64,000 nt of DNA from an uncultured Bacteroidales bacterium. GTDB lineage: Bacteria > Bacteroidota > Bacteroidia > Bacteroidales > F082. The stretch is from assembly GCA_905234275.1 (NCBI GenBank), contig CAJOHD010000005.1, positions 1 to 64,000 of the forward strand, in the 5' to 3' direction. Every line of letters begins with the position of its first letter. Position 1 is the stretch's first letter. The position numbers and the translations under genes are program-made. Below are positions 1-8,366 of the stretch, piece by piece. Under the pieces are notes generated by a model. It ran no database searches. It saw only the letters and a program-made list of their open reading frames with translations, and had not been told where the DNA came from.

Positions 1-88
1 TTTTGTCCTGGCGGATTCACCTGTTTCTAGTCTCTTGGAATTTTAGGTTCCTTACCTTTCAGACTACATTTTTTATTGGCTCATTGCT

Positions 89-99
89 TTCAAAGAACT
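89..99 (-). promoter_or_regulatory. BoxA-like motif in the leader of the leftward transcript
   Basis: Reading leftward, the leader contains AGTTCTTTGAA about 25-35 nt after the predicted start. It resembles the boxA antitermination site found ahead of many bacterial rRNA operons. The rRNA gene itself is not visible, so this is suggestive only. Confidence 0.35.
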
Positions 100-128
100 T
101 CCACAATCTTTTTCGTGATTGCGGACTG

Positions 129-158
129 CAAAGATACGGCGATTTTTATTTCTGTCAA
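129..158 (-). promoter_or_regulatory. Strong leftward promoter; downstream gene outside the window
   Basis: On the minus strand TATCTTTG (129-136) is preceded by TTGACA, with 19 nt between TTG and the -7 box. This fits the Bacteroidetes consensus TTG-N19-22-TAnnTTTG. Predicted transcription starts near 122 and runs left. No ORF with a plausible start was seen in the 120 nt that follow, so the gene begins beyond position 1. Confidence 0.7.
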
Positions 159-219
159 GAAAAAAATGAAAATTTTTTAAAATATTTTTTGGTAATTGAT
201 TGTCAATGGGTTGGAAGTG

Positions 220-299
220 AATTTTTCTAAAAAAGGCGTCGATAGGACAGCGTAAACACCGTTTCTAAGGTCCTCACCAATGCCTTTTTTAGAAAAATT
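220..299. terminator. Long inverted repeat just after the AlbA_2 gene; probable terminator
   Basis: Positions 220-237 and 282-299 form an exact 18-bp inverted repeat: A/T-rich outer part with GGC/GCC at the inner end. An inner AGGAC/GTCCT pair can extend it. The right arm abuts the stop codon (300-302) of the leftward gene, and the hairpin ends in a U-rich run in that direction. It may instead be a short non-autonomous palindromic element. Confidence 0.6.
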
Positions 300-935
300 T
301 TACGCCAAATCGCCAGAAATGAAAAAAATCTTTTTGTCGGTCATCTCCATTTTGACCATTCCTATGACGATAAAATTGACAAGAATGCGCTCTGCTGGTT
401 TCCTCTTTAAGTGTGAAATTTCCATAAATTCCTCAAAACTGATCTTTCCATGCTCGTTTAGGTATCGTAAAAGCAGCATTTCCTCGTCTGTAAAGGTGAT
501 TTGAATGTTATTTTTGTTCTTTTCCTGCTTCCATACCTTAATTAATATACTATTGGCGACAATATTTTCATCTTTTACGCGCACATACACCTTATATATA
601 TTATTATGGTCTGGAGCTTTGTGTTTGTGATGTCTGCTTTTGGGAATTATCACCTCTAAAACGGTTTTTCCGTTGATGTTCCATTCTTTTGCTGTATATT
701 CAACCTCTGGACGGCAGTACATCTGTGCCGCTGTCTGTATCATGTGCTTCTCTTCTTCGGATCTTATGCCGGAGATTGAGCCGTTGTCTTTTACACCTAT
801 TAATAAACGTCCACCGTCGGTGTTGGCGAAGGCTACCAGCGAGCGCGCTATTTTTTTACTGTCAGATACTTCAAATTTGAAATCCAACATCTGATGCTCG
901 CCTTCCGCTATCAACTTCTGAATGTGCCCTGCCAT
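300..935 (-). CDS. AlbA_2 (Schlafen-like) putative DNA-binding protein with C-terminal helical domain
   Basis: The protein has 211 residues. Residues 1-130 match the AlbA_2/divergent AAA-4 family found in many bacterial transcription regulators: the core AFANTDGGRLLIGVKDNG is clear, preceded by an MLDFKF segment like the family's E-x-K signature. Residues 145-211 look like a small winged-helix domain. The ATG at 935 is chosen because a TATTTTTG box (951-958, minus strand) lies directly upstream; the reading frame stays open to 953, but that codon is a TTG inside the box. The leader would be only about 9 nt. The target is unknown. It stands alone, followed by a hairpin terminator. Family assignment is fairly secure, function is not. 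Confidence 0.75.
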   Translation of the reverse strand: MAGHIQKLIAEGEHQMLDFKFEVSDSKKIARSLVAFANTDGGRLLIGVKDNGSISGIRSEEEKHMIQTAAQMYCRPEVEYTAKEWNINGKTVLEVIIPKSRHHKHKAPDHNNIYKVYVRVKDENIVANSILIKVWKQEKNKNNIQITFTDEEMLLLRYLNEHGKISFEEFMEISHLKRKPAERILVNFIVIGMVKMEMTDKKIFFISGDLA

Positions 936-950
936 CGTTCTGATTTTTTG

Positions 951-958
951 CAAAAATA
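951..958 (-). promoter_or_regulatory. -7 box for the AlbA_2 gene
   Basis: TATTTTTG on the minus strand matches TAnnTTTG. Its position fixes the ATG at 935 as the start. No good TTG is seen at -33. Confidence 0.5.
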
Positions 959-1108
959 TGAAAAATTTCTGCTCGCCGGAATATGATAAGAATTTTTTGA
1001 TAGGAGAGGGTGGAGGGTGAAAAACTCGATTTTAGGCGTTTTAAGCGCATCAAAAATTTGGGGTGTAAGAATCTGTTTTTGGCGTAAAAAAGTGTCTTAA
1101 ACGAAAAA

Positions 1109-1291
1109 TTTACAGCTGTAAAGTGTTGTCAACAATAAAATGAGTAATTATTTACAAAAATACAAATATTATCATAAGACTAAGATAATCAATGATGTAT
1201 ATAATTGTAAAATGCAAAATTACAATTGTAAAAACAAATGACAAAAATTACAGAAATAAATTACAACAAAAAATAATTACAAATTATGTAA
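1109..1291. promoter_or_regulatory. Cluster of TTACA-TGTAA palindromes, candidate operators
   Basis: Three clear dyads: TTTACAGCTGTAAA (1109-1122, exact 14-mer), TTACAATTGTAA (1220-1231, exact 12-mer) and TTACAAATTATGTAA (1277-1291, arms separated by 5 nt). Single half-sites occur nearby, for example at 1202-1210 and 1394-1401. The sites lie 280-460 nt upstream of the XRE gene. Whether its product, the AlbA_2 protein or anything else binds them is not known. Confidence 0.35.
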
Positions 1292-1513
1292 AATTAAGAA
1301 TATCAATAAAAAAGATAAAAATTACCAAACAAATACTTTAATAAATGTGAAATTTTTTCAAATTTTTATCTGATATTGATTGGTGGGGTTAAGTAATTGT
1401 AACAAAATAATTTAATATGAAAAATATGAGGGGTTTATTTAAGATATTTTTCATACCTTGAAAATTTACAAAAATAAATTGCGTATTTTTAACTTTTGTA
1501 TTGTTTTTCTTTT

Positions 1514-1560
1514 TACTTTTGTAATCTCAAACAATATTAGAAACGAAATTTTCAGGAGGG
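1514..1560 (+). promoter_or_regulatory. -7 box and strong Shine-Dalgarno for the XRE gene
   Basis: TACTTTTG (1514-1521) fits the -7 consensus. AGGAGGG (1554-1560) sits 7 nt before the ATG. A full Shine-Dalgarno is rare in this window, where most genes have none, so it marks this start with confidence and hints at a different mode of translation control. Confidence 0.6.
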
Positions 1561-1567
1561 ATATATC

Positions 1568-2014
1568 ATGGAAGATATCAAAGACAGGTTGGCTCACATT
1601 CTTAGAGCAAAAAATTTGACAGCTTCTCAGTTCGCCGAATTGATGGAAATTCAACCGTCAAATGTGTCACATTTGCTTAATGGTCGAAATAAACCAAGTC
1701 TTGATTTTTTGATAAAAATCAAAGAAGTTTTTCCTGAATACAGCTTCGATTGGATCATAATGGGAAAGAAACCTATTACAATAAATGAGCCTAATCCGGT
1801 TGTTCCAGACAATCAGGAGATAAAATTTGAAGAAGATGAGGATACGAATGTGATTGAATTTGACGATATTGTGGAAAATACTCCTGAATCAAAGGAAAAT
1901 CAGCAAAAAATCGTTGAAAATCAACACGAAATAGTAAGTACAACAGATATTAAAAAAGTGCTGGTAATTTATTCTGATAATACTTTTGAGATACTTAAGC
2001 CTCGTAATAAATAA
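1568..2014 (+). CDS. XRE-family helix-turn-helix regulator
   Basis: The protein has 148 residues. Residues 4-60 form an HTH_3 domain: LAHILRAKNLTASQFAELM, then the recognition segment QPSNVSHLLNGRNKPS. Residues 60-148 are acidic and low in complexity (many E, D, N, Q) with no recognised effector domain; such tails often mediate oligomerisation. The gene stands alone behind a long AT-rich region with palindromic sites. The start is fixed by AGGAGGG 7 nt upstream. DNA-binding role is well supported, target and signal are unknown. Confidence 0.8.
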   Translation: MEDIKDRLAHILRAKNLTASQFAELMEIQPSNVSHLLNGRNKPSLDFLIKIKEVFPEYSFDWIIMGKKPITINEPNPVVPDNQEIKFEEDEDTNVIEFDDIVENTPESKENQQKIVENQHEIVSTTDIKKVLVIYSDNTFEILKPRNK

Positions 2015-2057
2015 GGAATTCATTAATTAAAAATAAAATTAAAAATGTGTTTGGATA

Positions 2058-2087
2058 TTGATATGTAAACAAATTTTTGTATTTTTG
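2058..2087 (+). promoter_or_regulatory. Promoter of the nrnA-FKBP operon
   Basis: TTG (2058-2060), 19 nt, TATTTTTG (2080-2087). Transcription should start near 2094, which rules out an upstream in-frame start at 2077 and supports the ATG at 2113. Confidence 0.65.
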
Positions 2088-2112
2088 TTTTTTGAAAAAT
2101 AAGAATACAACA

Positions 2113-3135
2113 ATGTCAAAACAATTGTTTTTCAATAAGTTCCAGGAATTTGTATCACAATATAAACGTGTGGTGATTGTTTCGCACGTCAATCCTGATG
2201 GCGATGCGATAGGATCCTCATTAGCTTTTTATTATTTTCTCTTGAAGTTCGGAATTGATGCTAAAGTGGTTATTCCTAACGACTTCCCTTCTTTTTTAGC
2301 ATGGATGCCTGGTATTGAGAATATTCTGATTTACGATAAGAATTCTGAAAAAGGTTTGGAATATCTCAATAATGCTGATTTGATTTGTTATCTCGATTTT
2401 AATCATCAGTCACGTACAGGCTTGGTACACAATGATTTATGTCATTGTAAAAAGACTCCACGATTGCTGATTGACCATCATCGGGATACTGATTATTCAC
2501 AATTTGCGATGTATTTGTCGGAAGCGGAGACTTCAAGCACATCGGAATTGGTCGCGGAACTCATTCAGTATCATGGATTTGATAAATACATGGATGATAA
2601 AATAGCTACTTGTCTTTTGGTTGGAATTATGACTGATACAGGTTCGTTTGCACATTCTATTTACCATCCGGAAACATTTGAGATCTGCGGCAAAATGATT
2701 TCGCCTAATGTCAATTATCAATTGATACACAGTAAGATATATAATACTTTTTCAGAAAACAGACTGCGACTGCTCGGATATTGCATCAGCAATAGGATGA
2801 CAACGCTGGATGAGTATCATACGGCTTATATTTATCTTACTAAAGCGGATTTGGAAGCATATAACTATCAGGTTGGAGATACTGAGGGTGTCGTGAATTT
2901 CCCATTGATGATTGATAGTATTAAAATGGCCGTGTTAATCACTGAACGTCAAGGTGTTATACGTTTCTCATTCAGGTCAAAAGGTGATTTTTCGGTGCAT
3001 GAATTAGCTCGAGCACATTTCAATGGAGGCGGTCATACTAATGCTGCCGGAGGCACGTTAGAATGTAGTATTGACGAGGCAATAAAAGAGTTTTTGAAGG
3101 TTTTGCCAGAGTATAAAGCCCTTTTGGATAAATAA
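2113..3135 (+). CDS. nrnA: DHH-family phosphoesterase, NrnA-like (nanoRNase / pAp phosphatase)
   Basis: The protein has 340 residues, normal for the family. The N-terminal DHH domain shows SHVNPDGDAIGSS (metal-binding DGD), a DFNHQSRTG motif, the signature LLIDHHRDTD and MTDTGSF. The C-terminal DHHA1 domain shows HFNGGGHTNAAGG. Known relatives degrade 2-5 nt RNAs and dephosphorylate 3'-phosphoadenosine 5'-phosphate in the cytoplasm. The stop codon shares one base with the start of the next gene (TAATG), so it is cotranscribed with the FKBP lipoproteins. The start is set by the promoter just upstream. Confidence 0.9.
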   Translation: MSKQLFFNKFQEFVSQYKRVVIVSHVNPDGDAIGSSLAFYYFLLKFGIDAKVVIPNDFPSFLAWMPGIENILIYDKNSEKGLEYLNNADLICYLDFNHQSRTGLVHNDLCHCKKTPRLLIDHHRDTDYSQFAMYLSEAETSSTSELVAELIQYHGFDKYMDDKIATCLLVGIMTDTGSFAHSIYHPETFEICGKMISPNVNYQLIHSKIYNTFSENRLRLLGYCISNRMTTLDEYHTAYIYLTKADLEAYNYQVGDTEGVVNFPLMIDSIKMAVLITERQGVIRFSFRSKGDFSVHELARAHFNGGGHTNAAGGTLECSIDEAIKEFLKVLPEYKALLDK

Positions 3136-3692
3136 TGTTAAGGTTTTTATTGAAAATATTGACTGTTTTTGCTGTTATGAGCATCGTTTGTATAATGGAA
3201 GCATGCTCAGATGGGGCAGAACGTGCTAAAAATGCTGGTTTTGCCAATAATAAACAACAAAAAGATAGTCTGGAAGATATTAATAGACGCCTTGTTTCTC
3301 AAGAAAAAGAAGCCATAAATGAGTATATTTTGAATTCTGGAGCTGATTTTGTAAAAACGGGCACTGGGTTGTGTTATCGTATTATAAATCAAGGAGATAG
3401 CGAATTGATCCGAACTGGTGATATAATCGTTTTGGATTACGAATTGAGGCTTTTGAATGGAGATTTGATATATTCATCAGACGAAAGTGGTAAGAAAGTT
3501 TTTGTTGTGGGGCATGGAGGTGTTGAAAGTGGTTTGGAAGAGGCTATTTTGCATCTTCACCGAGGAGATGAAGCTGAAATAATTATCCCTTCGCATTTGG
3601 CGTATGGTTTGGCTGGTGACGGCGACCGAATTCCTATCAGATCAACTCTTGTATATAAGGTGAAAGTTATTGAAAATCAAATAAATAAATAA
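3135..3692 (+). CDS. FKBP-type peptidyl-prolyl isomerase lipoprotein, GldI-like
   Basis: The protein has 185 residues. A signal peptide ends in a lipobox (IMEAC, Cys near residue 24), so it should be a lipoprotein. Residues 85-185 form one FKBP domain with the familiar GDEAEIIIPSHLAYG stretch. GldI of Flavobacterium is a similar small FKBP lipoprotein needed for gliding; I recall related genes beside DHH phosphoesterases in Bacteroidetes, as here. Because this genome has a T9SS cargo protein, a role in folding secreted proteins in the periplasm is plausible. Translation is coupled to nrnA by a 1-nt overlap. Confidence 0.8.
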   Translation: MLRFLLKILTVFAVMSIVCIMEACSDGAERAKNAGFANNKQQKDSLEDINRRLVSQEKEAINEYILNSGADFVKTGTGLCYRIINQGDSELIRTGDIIVLDYELRLLNGDLIYSSDESGKKVFVVGHGGVESGLEEAILHLHRGDEAEIIIPSHLAYGLAGDGDRIPIRSTLVYKVKVIENQINK

Positions 3693-3713
3693 AATTTTAA
3701 AATCAACAGAACA

Positions 3714-4580
3714 ATGAAAAAAGTGTTTTTAATGATGACGGCATTCGTTGTAGTGTTATCAATGTTAACAGGTTGCGGAAACGCACCTAAGGGTTATAAG
3801 GCGACAAATAGTGGTCTTTATTATCAATTTCATGTGAATAATGGTGGAGAATTGCCACAAATCGGTGATTTAGTGGAAGTTACACTTGCTTGCTATGTAA
3901 ACGATTCAACTACTATCATTCCAGCTTCAAGCAATATCCTTCAGCTGAGTGAGCCAGCATTTGCTACAGATTTCATGGAAGGAGTCGCTATGATGCACAG
4001 AGGTGATTCAGCCTCATTTATCGTGAATATTGATTCAACTTTCTACTATCTTTTTAGAGTTCCTGAGCTTCCAGCAGAGTTCAACAGCACTGATGTTATG
4101 AGATTTGATGTGAAAGTCAACGATTTTTATCCAGAAAGTGAATATGTAAATAAAATGGTTGAAGCTATAAAGAAACAGTATCCAGAGGAAACAGAGCGCG
4201 CTTATGCTGAAATGCAGCAGTATTTCGCATTGAACAACGTTGTCGCAAGTCCAACAGCATCAGGACTTTACTACGTAATGACAGCAGAAGGAAACGGTGA
4301 AATGCCTGTTAAAGGTGACAATGTTAAAGTTCATTACACTGGAAAGTTATTGGATGGCACAGTGTTCGATTCATCTGTTGAACGTGGCGAACCTATTGAG
4401 GTTCCGATTGGAATGGGTTATGTTATCCCAGGTTGGGATGAAGGTATCATGATGATGTCGAAAGGCGAGAAGGGTGTGCTTTATATCCCTTATTATCTTG
4501 GTTATGGAGACAGAGGAGCAGGTGCCGACATTCCTCCATTTGCAAACTTGATTTTTGAAGTAGAACTTATTGATTTTTAA
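3714..4580 (+). CDS. FKBP-type lipoprotein with two FKBP domains
   Basis: The protein has 288 residues. A signal peptide with lipobox MLTGC (Cys 21) precedes two FKBP-like domains. The first (about 40-140) has lost most active-site aromatics. The second (about 187-288) is canonical: VHYTGKLLDGTVFDSS, then VIPGWDEG and YLGYGDRGAGADIPP. Only the second is expected to isomerise prolines; the first may bind substrate. The gene follows the GldI-like gene by 21 nt and precedes the three-domain paralogue by 6 nt, so the set looks like duplicates within one operon. Confidence 0.85.
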   Translation: MKKVFLMMTAFVVVLSMLTGCGNAPKGYKATNSGLYYQFHVNNGGELPQIGDLVEVTLACYVNDSTTIIPASSNILQLSEPAFATDFMEGVAMMHRGDSASFIVNIDSTFYYLFRVPELPAEFNSTDVMRFDVKVNDFYPESEYVNKMVEAIKKQYPEETERAYAEMQQYFALNNVVASPTASGLYYVMTAEGNGEMPVKGDNVKVHYTGKLLDGTVFDSSVERGEPIEVPIGMGYVIPGWDEGIMMMSKGEKGVLYIPYYLGYGDRGAGADIPPFANLIFEVELIDF

Positions 4581-4586
4581 TAGTTT

Positions 4587-5912
4587 ATGAGAAGACTGCC
4601 ATCATATTTTCTGTGTCTGATAGGCTGCCTGATTCTCGTTTCATGCGAAAAATCGGCATTTCGTGGCTTTGACAAGATGAAGAACGGCGCATATATGCAG
4701 TTCCATGAGGTCAATAAGCAAGGTGAAATGCCCAAAATCGGGGATCATGTGATTATTGATGTCAAACATACGATGGGCGAAACCCTCTTCTATTCCTCTG
4801 AATATGAAGAAGAAAACGGCCTTGAGATGGAATTGACAGAGCCTTCTTTCGTGGGAGATATGATGGCTGGACTTCTGAATATGCATTTGAATGATTCGGC
4901 GACGGTAGCTTTTCTTGTTGACTCATTGTGTATCAAGTCATTGGGAATGAATGCAGTGCCGGATTATCTGACTGCAGGAATGCCTGTTTATATCGATATG
5001 AGGCTGAAAAGTATTATTCCTGCAGAAGAAGTTGCTGCTCGACATAAACTTGAGTTGCAACAGAGAAAACAAGATGATGAGGACCGTTTGGCTATGTATT
5101 ATTCCAATGAGAATTATAAATTTACGAAAAGCGGTCTTATCATATTGAGTGTCAAGGGGGAAGGGCGCGGGCCAAAAGATGGTGAGATATTAAATATAAA
5201 TTTCAATCTGATAACTCTTGATGGTGACACATTGCTGGATCTCTTTGATAGAGAGCCGGTTGCAGTAAGATATGGTGATTTGGAGCTCGGACAGGGCTTT
5301 GCAGAAGCTATGAGTTACGTCCCGGCTGAAGGTGAGGGACATTTTGTAATACCTTCTTCATTGGCTTTTGACAGCGTTGGCCTTGAGAATTCAGTGTTGC
5401 CATATACATCTTTGATATTAAATGTAAAGAATGCAAGTATTCTTACCCAAGAAGAATATGAGGCAGAGCAGATAAGGCTTCATGAGCTTGAAGAAGCGGA
5501 AAACCTGAAGCGTTTGGAGGAAGAACCAGCCAGAATTGAGAAATTTGTGAAGGAGCACAATGTACAAGTGGCTCCAAGTCCAACCGGCGTTTATTATCTT
5601 GAAATTGTAAAGGGAACAGGTGCTGTCGTTGACAATGGTGACGTGGTATCGATTCATTACAACCTTTATAATATAGATGATAAGCTGATTGAGACAAGTT
5701 TTAACGATGAACCTCTTCAGTTTGTTTATGGCAACAATGAAATGGTGCCAGGAATTGAGGAAGCTGTCGGAAAAATGAGAGTGGGAGGGAAAGCGACAAT
5801 TATCGTGCCGGCAATGATGGGTTTTGGCGATGTCGCAATTGATAAAGAACTGCCTGCTTACTCAACAGTGATTTTTGACATTGAACTTATTGACGTTCAG
5901 AAAGTTCGTTAG
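4587..5912 (+). CDS. FKBP-type lipoprotein with three FKBP-like domains
   Basis: The protein has 441 residues. Lipobox ILVSC lies near residue 20. Three FKBP-like modules follow, about 35-150, 180-290 and 345-440. None keeps a full set of active-site residues; the last is closest (VSIHYNLYN, PGIEEAVGKMRVG). A Glu-rich, probably helical linker spans about 290-335, between modules two and three. The first module resembles the first one of the preceding protein, so these are likely paralogues. It may act more as a chaperone than an isomerase. Its last 26 nt overlap the end of the convergent wzy-like gene. Confidence 0.75.
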   Translation: MRRLPSYFLCLIGCLILVSCEKSAFRGFDKMKNGAYMQFHEVNKQGEMPKIGDHVIIDVKHTMGETLFYSSEYEEENGLEMELTEPSFVGDMMAGLLNMHLNDSATVAFLVDSLCIKSLGMNAVPDYLTAGMPVYIDMRLKSIIPAEEVAARHKLELQQRKQDDEDRLAMYYSNENYKFTKSGLIILSVKGEGRGPKDGEILNINFNLITLDGDTLLDLFDREPVAVRYGDLELGQGFAEAMSYVPAEGEGHFVIPSSLAFDSVGLENSVLPYTSLILNVKNASILTQEEYEAEQIRLHELEEAENLKRLEEEPARIEKFVKEHNVQVAPSPTGVYYLEIVKGTGAVVDNGDVVSIHYNLYNIDDKLIETSFNDEPLQFVYGNNEMVPGIEEAVGKMRVGGKATIIVPAMMGFGDVAIDKELPAYSTVIFDIELIDVQKVR

Positions 5913-7344
5913 TTTCGTAGAAATTCTCCTTGTCGGCATGGAAACAGTCGATGGCTGTGATTATTGCCATGCAACTCCATACAGGCACTGCTAATTTGTC
6001 GGTGTCGAGGAAGTTGTTCAGTGTTCCATGGATGTAATATCCGAATAGAGCTAAAGTTGCGGCAAGCACAAGAATCTTGGATTCGCGGTTTTTTGCTCTT
6101 CTGTATGTCATGAGACCGCAATACATGAACACCACCACTATTGTGACAACGAGCAATGCTCCTGGAACGCCTTGTTCTGATAATGTTCCGATGTATTCGC
6201 TATGTGCGTTACCCATGTCGCCGGAATTAGTACTGATGATGGTCTTGTTTTTGGACTCCTGGAAAGGAGCATAAACGAATTGGTAAGTGCCTGGACCCCA
6301 GCCGAATAATGGTCTTTCCTTGAACATCCTAATAGCTGAATTCCAGCGGTTTATACGCTCAAGATTTGATGCGTCGGTTGTGATATTTGTCATTGACTGG
6401 ATGTTCTCGGCAATATTTCCGGATGCATCCTGGTCATTTTTTGACAATGAATCGAAGATTTGCTGCTGGAATGTGAAGAACAATCCTATCAAAACCACAG
6501 AAATCACTGCGATATATTTGAATTTTATCTTGAGAAGCACGCAAATCAATACGCCAAGGGCTGCGATTAGGCTAATCCATGAGGCGCGGCAGAATGATAA
6601 GATTATAGCTACTATGAGTATACAAAGCGCTATTATTACACCTATACGCCTGCTGCTCTTCATGTTAGGCATAAACAGATATGCAACGCATAATACGATG
6701 TATATAGCCAAAGCAGCGCCATAAGCGGTATGGTCATTGTAGAATGGTGACATCACCCAGTGGGCGGTATCACCGTCAAATCCGTGTGAAGCATGGACGG
6801 AAATGGTGTAAAACACAACGATAATAAGACCTGCTATGTAAAACCAGATGAATCTGCTGATGTTTTTAGGGTTTTTGAAGAGCTCAGCGCCAAGGAAATA
6901 GGCTGGGATGATAAACCAAAGCCTCGATACGAAGAATTTCAATGATACGATTGGCATCTCACTCGTTACAGTGGTGATAATCATCCATGTAAACATCAGA
7001 TATATCACTATGGATATCGGATGTCTTGAAATTTTATAATCGAAATTCTTTTCGTAAATGAGTTTTGCGATAAATACCACCAAAACACCGGCAAGTAAGG
7101 GCTCAACAGGTAATGAAACAGCAAGCCCGCCGGTTATTTTATCCAAATTTATTGATAGTGGAGTTAAAAATGCGATTAAAAGAAGTACTTTGTCTAAAGA
7201 AAAAACATATAACATCAAAATGCCAACGACTGCTGGAAGTGCAAAAGCGAGATAGGTGTCTTTTTTAATGGTAAAAAAGAGCCCTATCGCGACAACCAGT
7301 GCAGCGATGACATATAATGCGGCTGTTTTGACAAGTTTAGACAT
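5887..7344 (-). CDS. O-antigen ligase / Wzy-type polymerase family membrane protein
   Basis: The protein has 485 residues and about ten to twelve hydrophobic segments. A long periplasmic loop (about 300-390) carries the Wzy_C-type motif ERINRWNSAIRMFKERPLFGWGPG followed by NAHSEYIGTLSEQGVPGA. This is the pattern of O-antigen ligases and polymerases, which join glycan units at the periplasmic face; the two activities cannot be told apart by sequence. It is translationally coupled to the wzz-like gene upstream (1-nt overlap) and overlaps the convergent FKBP gene by 26 nt. Confidence 0.8.
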   Translation of the reverse strand: MSKLVKTAALYVIAALVVAIGLFFTIKKDTYLAFALPAVVGILMLYVFSLDKVLLLIAFLTPLSINLDKITGGLAVSLPVEPLLAGVLVVFIAKLIYEKNFDYKISRHPISIVIYLMFTWMIITTVTSEMPIVSLKFFVSRLWFIIPAYFLGAELFKNPKNISRFIWFYIAGLIIVVFYTISVHASHGFDGDTAHWVMSPFYNDHTAYGAALAIYIVLCVAYLFMPNMKSSRRIGVIIALCILIVAIILSFCRASWISLIAALGVLICVLLKIKFKYIAVISVVLIGLFFTFQQQIFDSLSKNDQDASGNIAENIQSMTNITTDASNLERINRWNSAIRMFKERPLFGWGPGTYQFVYAPFQESKNKTIISTNSGDMGNAHSEYIGTLSEQGVPGALLVVTIVVVFMYCGLMTYRRAKNRESKILVLAATLALFGYYIHGTLNNFLDTDKLAVPVWSCMAIITAIDCFHADKENFYETNELSERQ

Positions 7345-8291
7345 TATTTAAGCAGATTCTTCTTGCCTTCCATTATGTAAATAACGAGAATTGTAATGAA
7401 GCAGGCTGCAAGTCCGCATAAAGCCACGACGACCCATCTAACAGGATAGGCTTTTTTGTCGGCTACAAAAGGAGCTGATACGACGTTCGAGAAGGTCATG
7501 TTTGCATTATAAAAGCGAAGTTCTTGCTCATAATCAAGTTTTACTTGGCTATATGCCATGTTTTCGCTTTTAATTAATTGCTCGAGGGCAATTATCTCAG
7601 GACCGTATTTCTCGATGTTGGTTTTCATGGTGTCGACTCCATCGCTGTTTACTTTTGAGCCACCATCAGTTCTGAGATATCCTCTTGTAACTTCTCGTGT
7701 TTGGCTTTGATATTCGAGAACTCCGTAATTAGATGAAATATCAGCCATCCTGCGTTTTAGTGAGTCGATAAAAATTTGTTTTTCGTTCAATTGGCGTTTG
7801 TACATTTCAACAGTTTCAGCTCTCTTGACTTTGTGCATGAATCCAACTTTCCAATTGTACAATCTGATGATTTCGTTCACCATTGCGCAGGCGATTTCAG
7901 GATCTTTGTCCAAAACTTTGACTAAAACAGCGTCATAAGGTGTTCTGGAAATGCTTACATTTGTACGATATTCGTCGATAAGAGCGGTTTTCCAGTATTT
8001 ATATCCTTTGTCAATCTTGTAATGCTTCATCAAGTCGAATTTATTGACAACTGAATCCATTATCTCATTTGACTGCATGATTTGAAGCATTTGCTCTGTG
8101 AAAGTTTCATCTGAATAAGCTGAGACATTGCTAGGGTAGAGTATCGCTTCAGATTTGTACATCGGAGTGATGAATCTTGAGCCTGAAAAGATTGCGCCCA
8201 GGATTGCTGCTACCAAAGTTATTATGACGATATGCCATTTCCATTTGAATATGGTTTGAACCATTGAAGTGTTGTTAAAATAATTATTCAT
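7344..8291 (-). CDS. Wzz-family chain length determinant-like protein
   Basis: The protein has 315 residues. One transmembrane helix lies near the N-terminus (about 20-40) and one near the C-terminus (about 285-308), flanking a mostly helical periplasmic part; this is the Wzz/PCP topology. No C-terminal kinase domain is present, so it is the short form that sets glycan chain length. The ATG at 8291 is preferred; an in-frame TTG at 8312 is the alternative. It lies between the flippase and polymerase/ligase genes, in the same direction. Confidence 0.75.
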   Translation of the reverse strand: MNNYFNNTSMVQTIFKWKWHIVIITLVAAILGAIFSGSRFITPMYKSEAILYPSNVSAYSDETFTEQMLQIMQSNEIMDSVVNKFDLMKHYKIDKGYKYWKTALIDEYRTNVSISRTPYDAVLVKVLDKDPEIACAMVNEIIRLYNWKVGFMHKVKRAETVEMYKRQLNEKQIFIDSLKRRMADISSNYGVLEYQSQTREVTRGYLRTDGGSKVNSDGVDTMKTNIEKYGPEIIALEQLIKSENMAYSQVKLDYEQELRFYNANMTFSNVVSAPFVADKKAYPVRWVVVALCGLAACFITILVIYIMEGKKNLLK

Positions 8292-8366
8292 CACGTTTTT
8301 ATTTGAATGCAAAATATAATCTACAAAAATAGGGAAAAATCTTAAACAATTCCCAATTTTTGCAAA

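Larger units (their letters stand above)
959..1567. other. AT-rich intergenic region with TTACA/TGTAA palindromes
   Basis: About 600 nt between the divergent AlbA_2 and XRE genes with no convincing ORF. From about 1100 it is extremely AT-rich and scattered with TTACA and TGTAA half-sites (listed separately). The last 60 nt hold the promoter and ribosome binding site of the XRE gene. Confidence 0.6.

Noticed and set aside
3..230. 75-codon frame at the left edge
   Set aside because: It runs through the leftward promoter and leader, is Phe-rich and has no ribosome binding site or homology that I can see.
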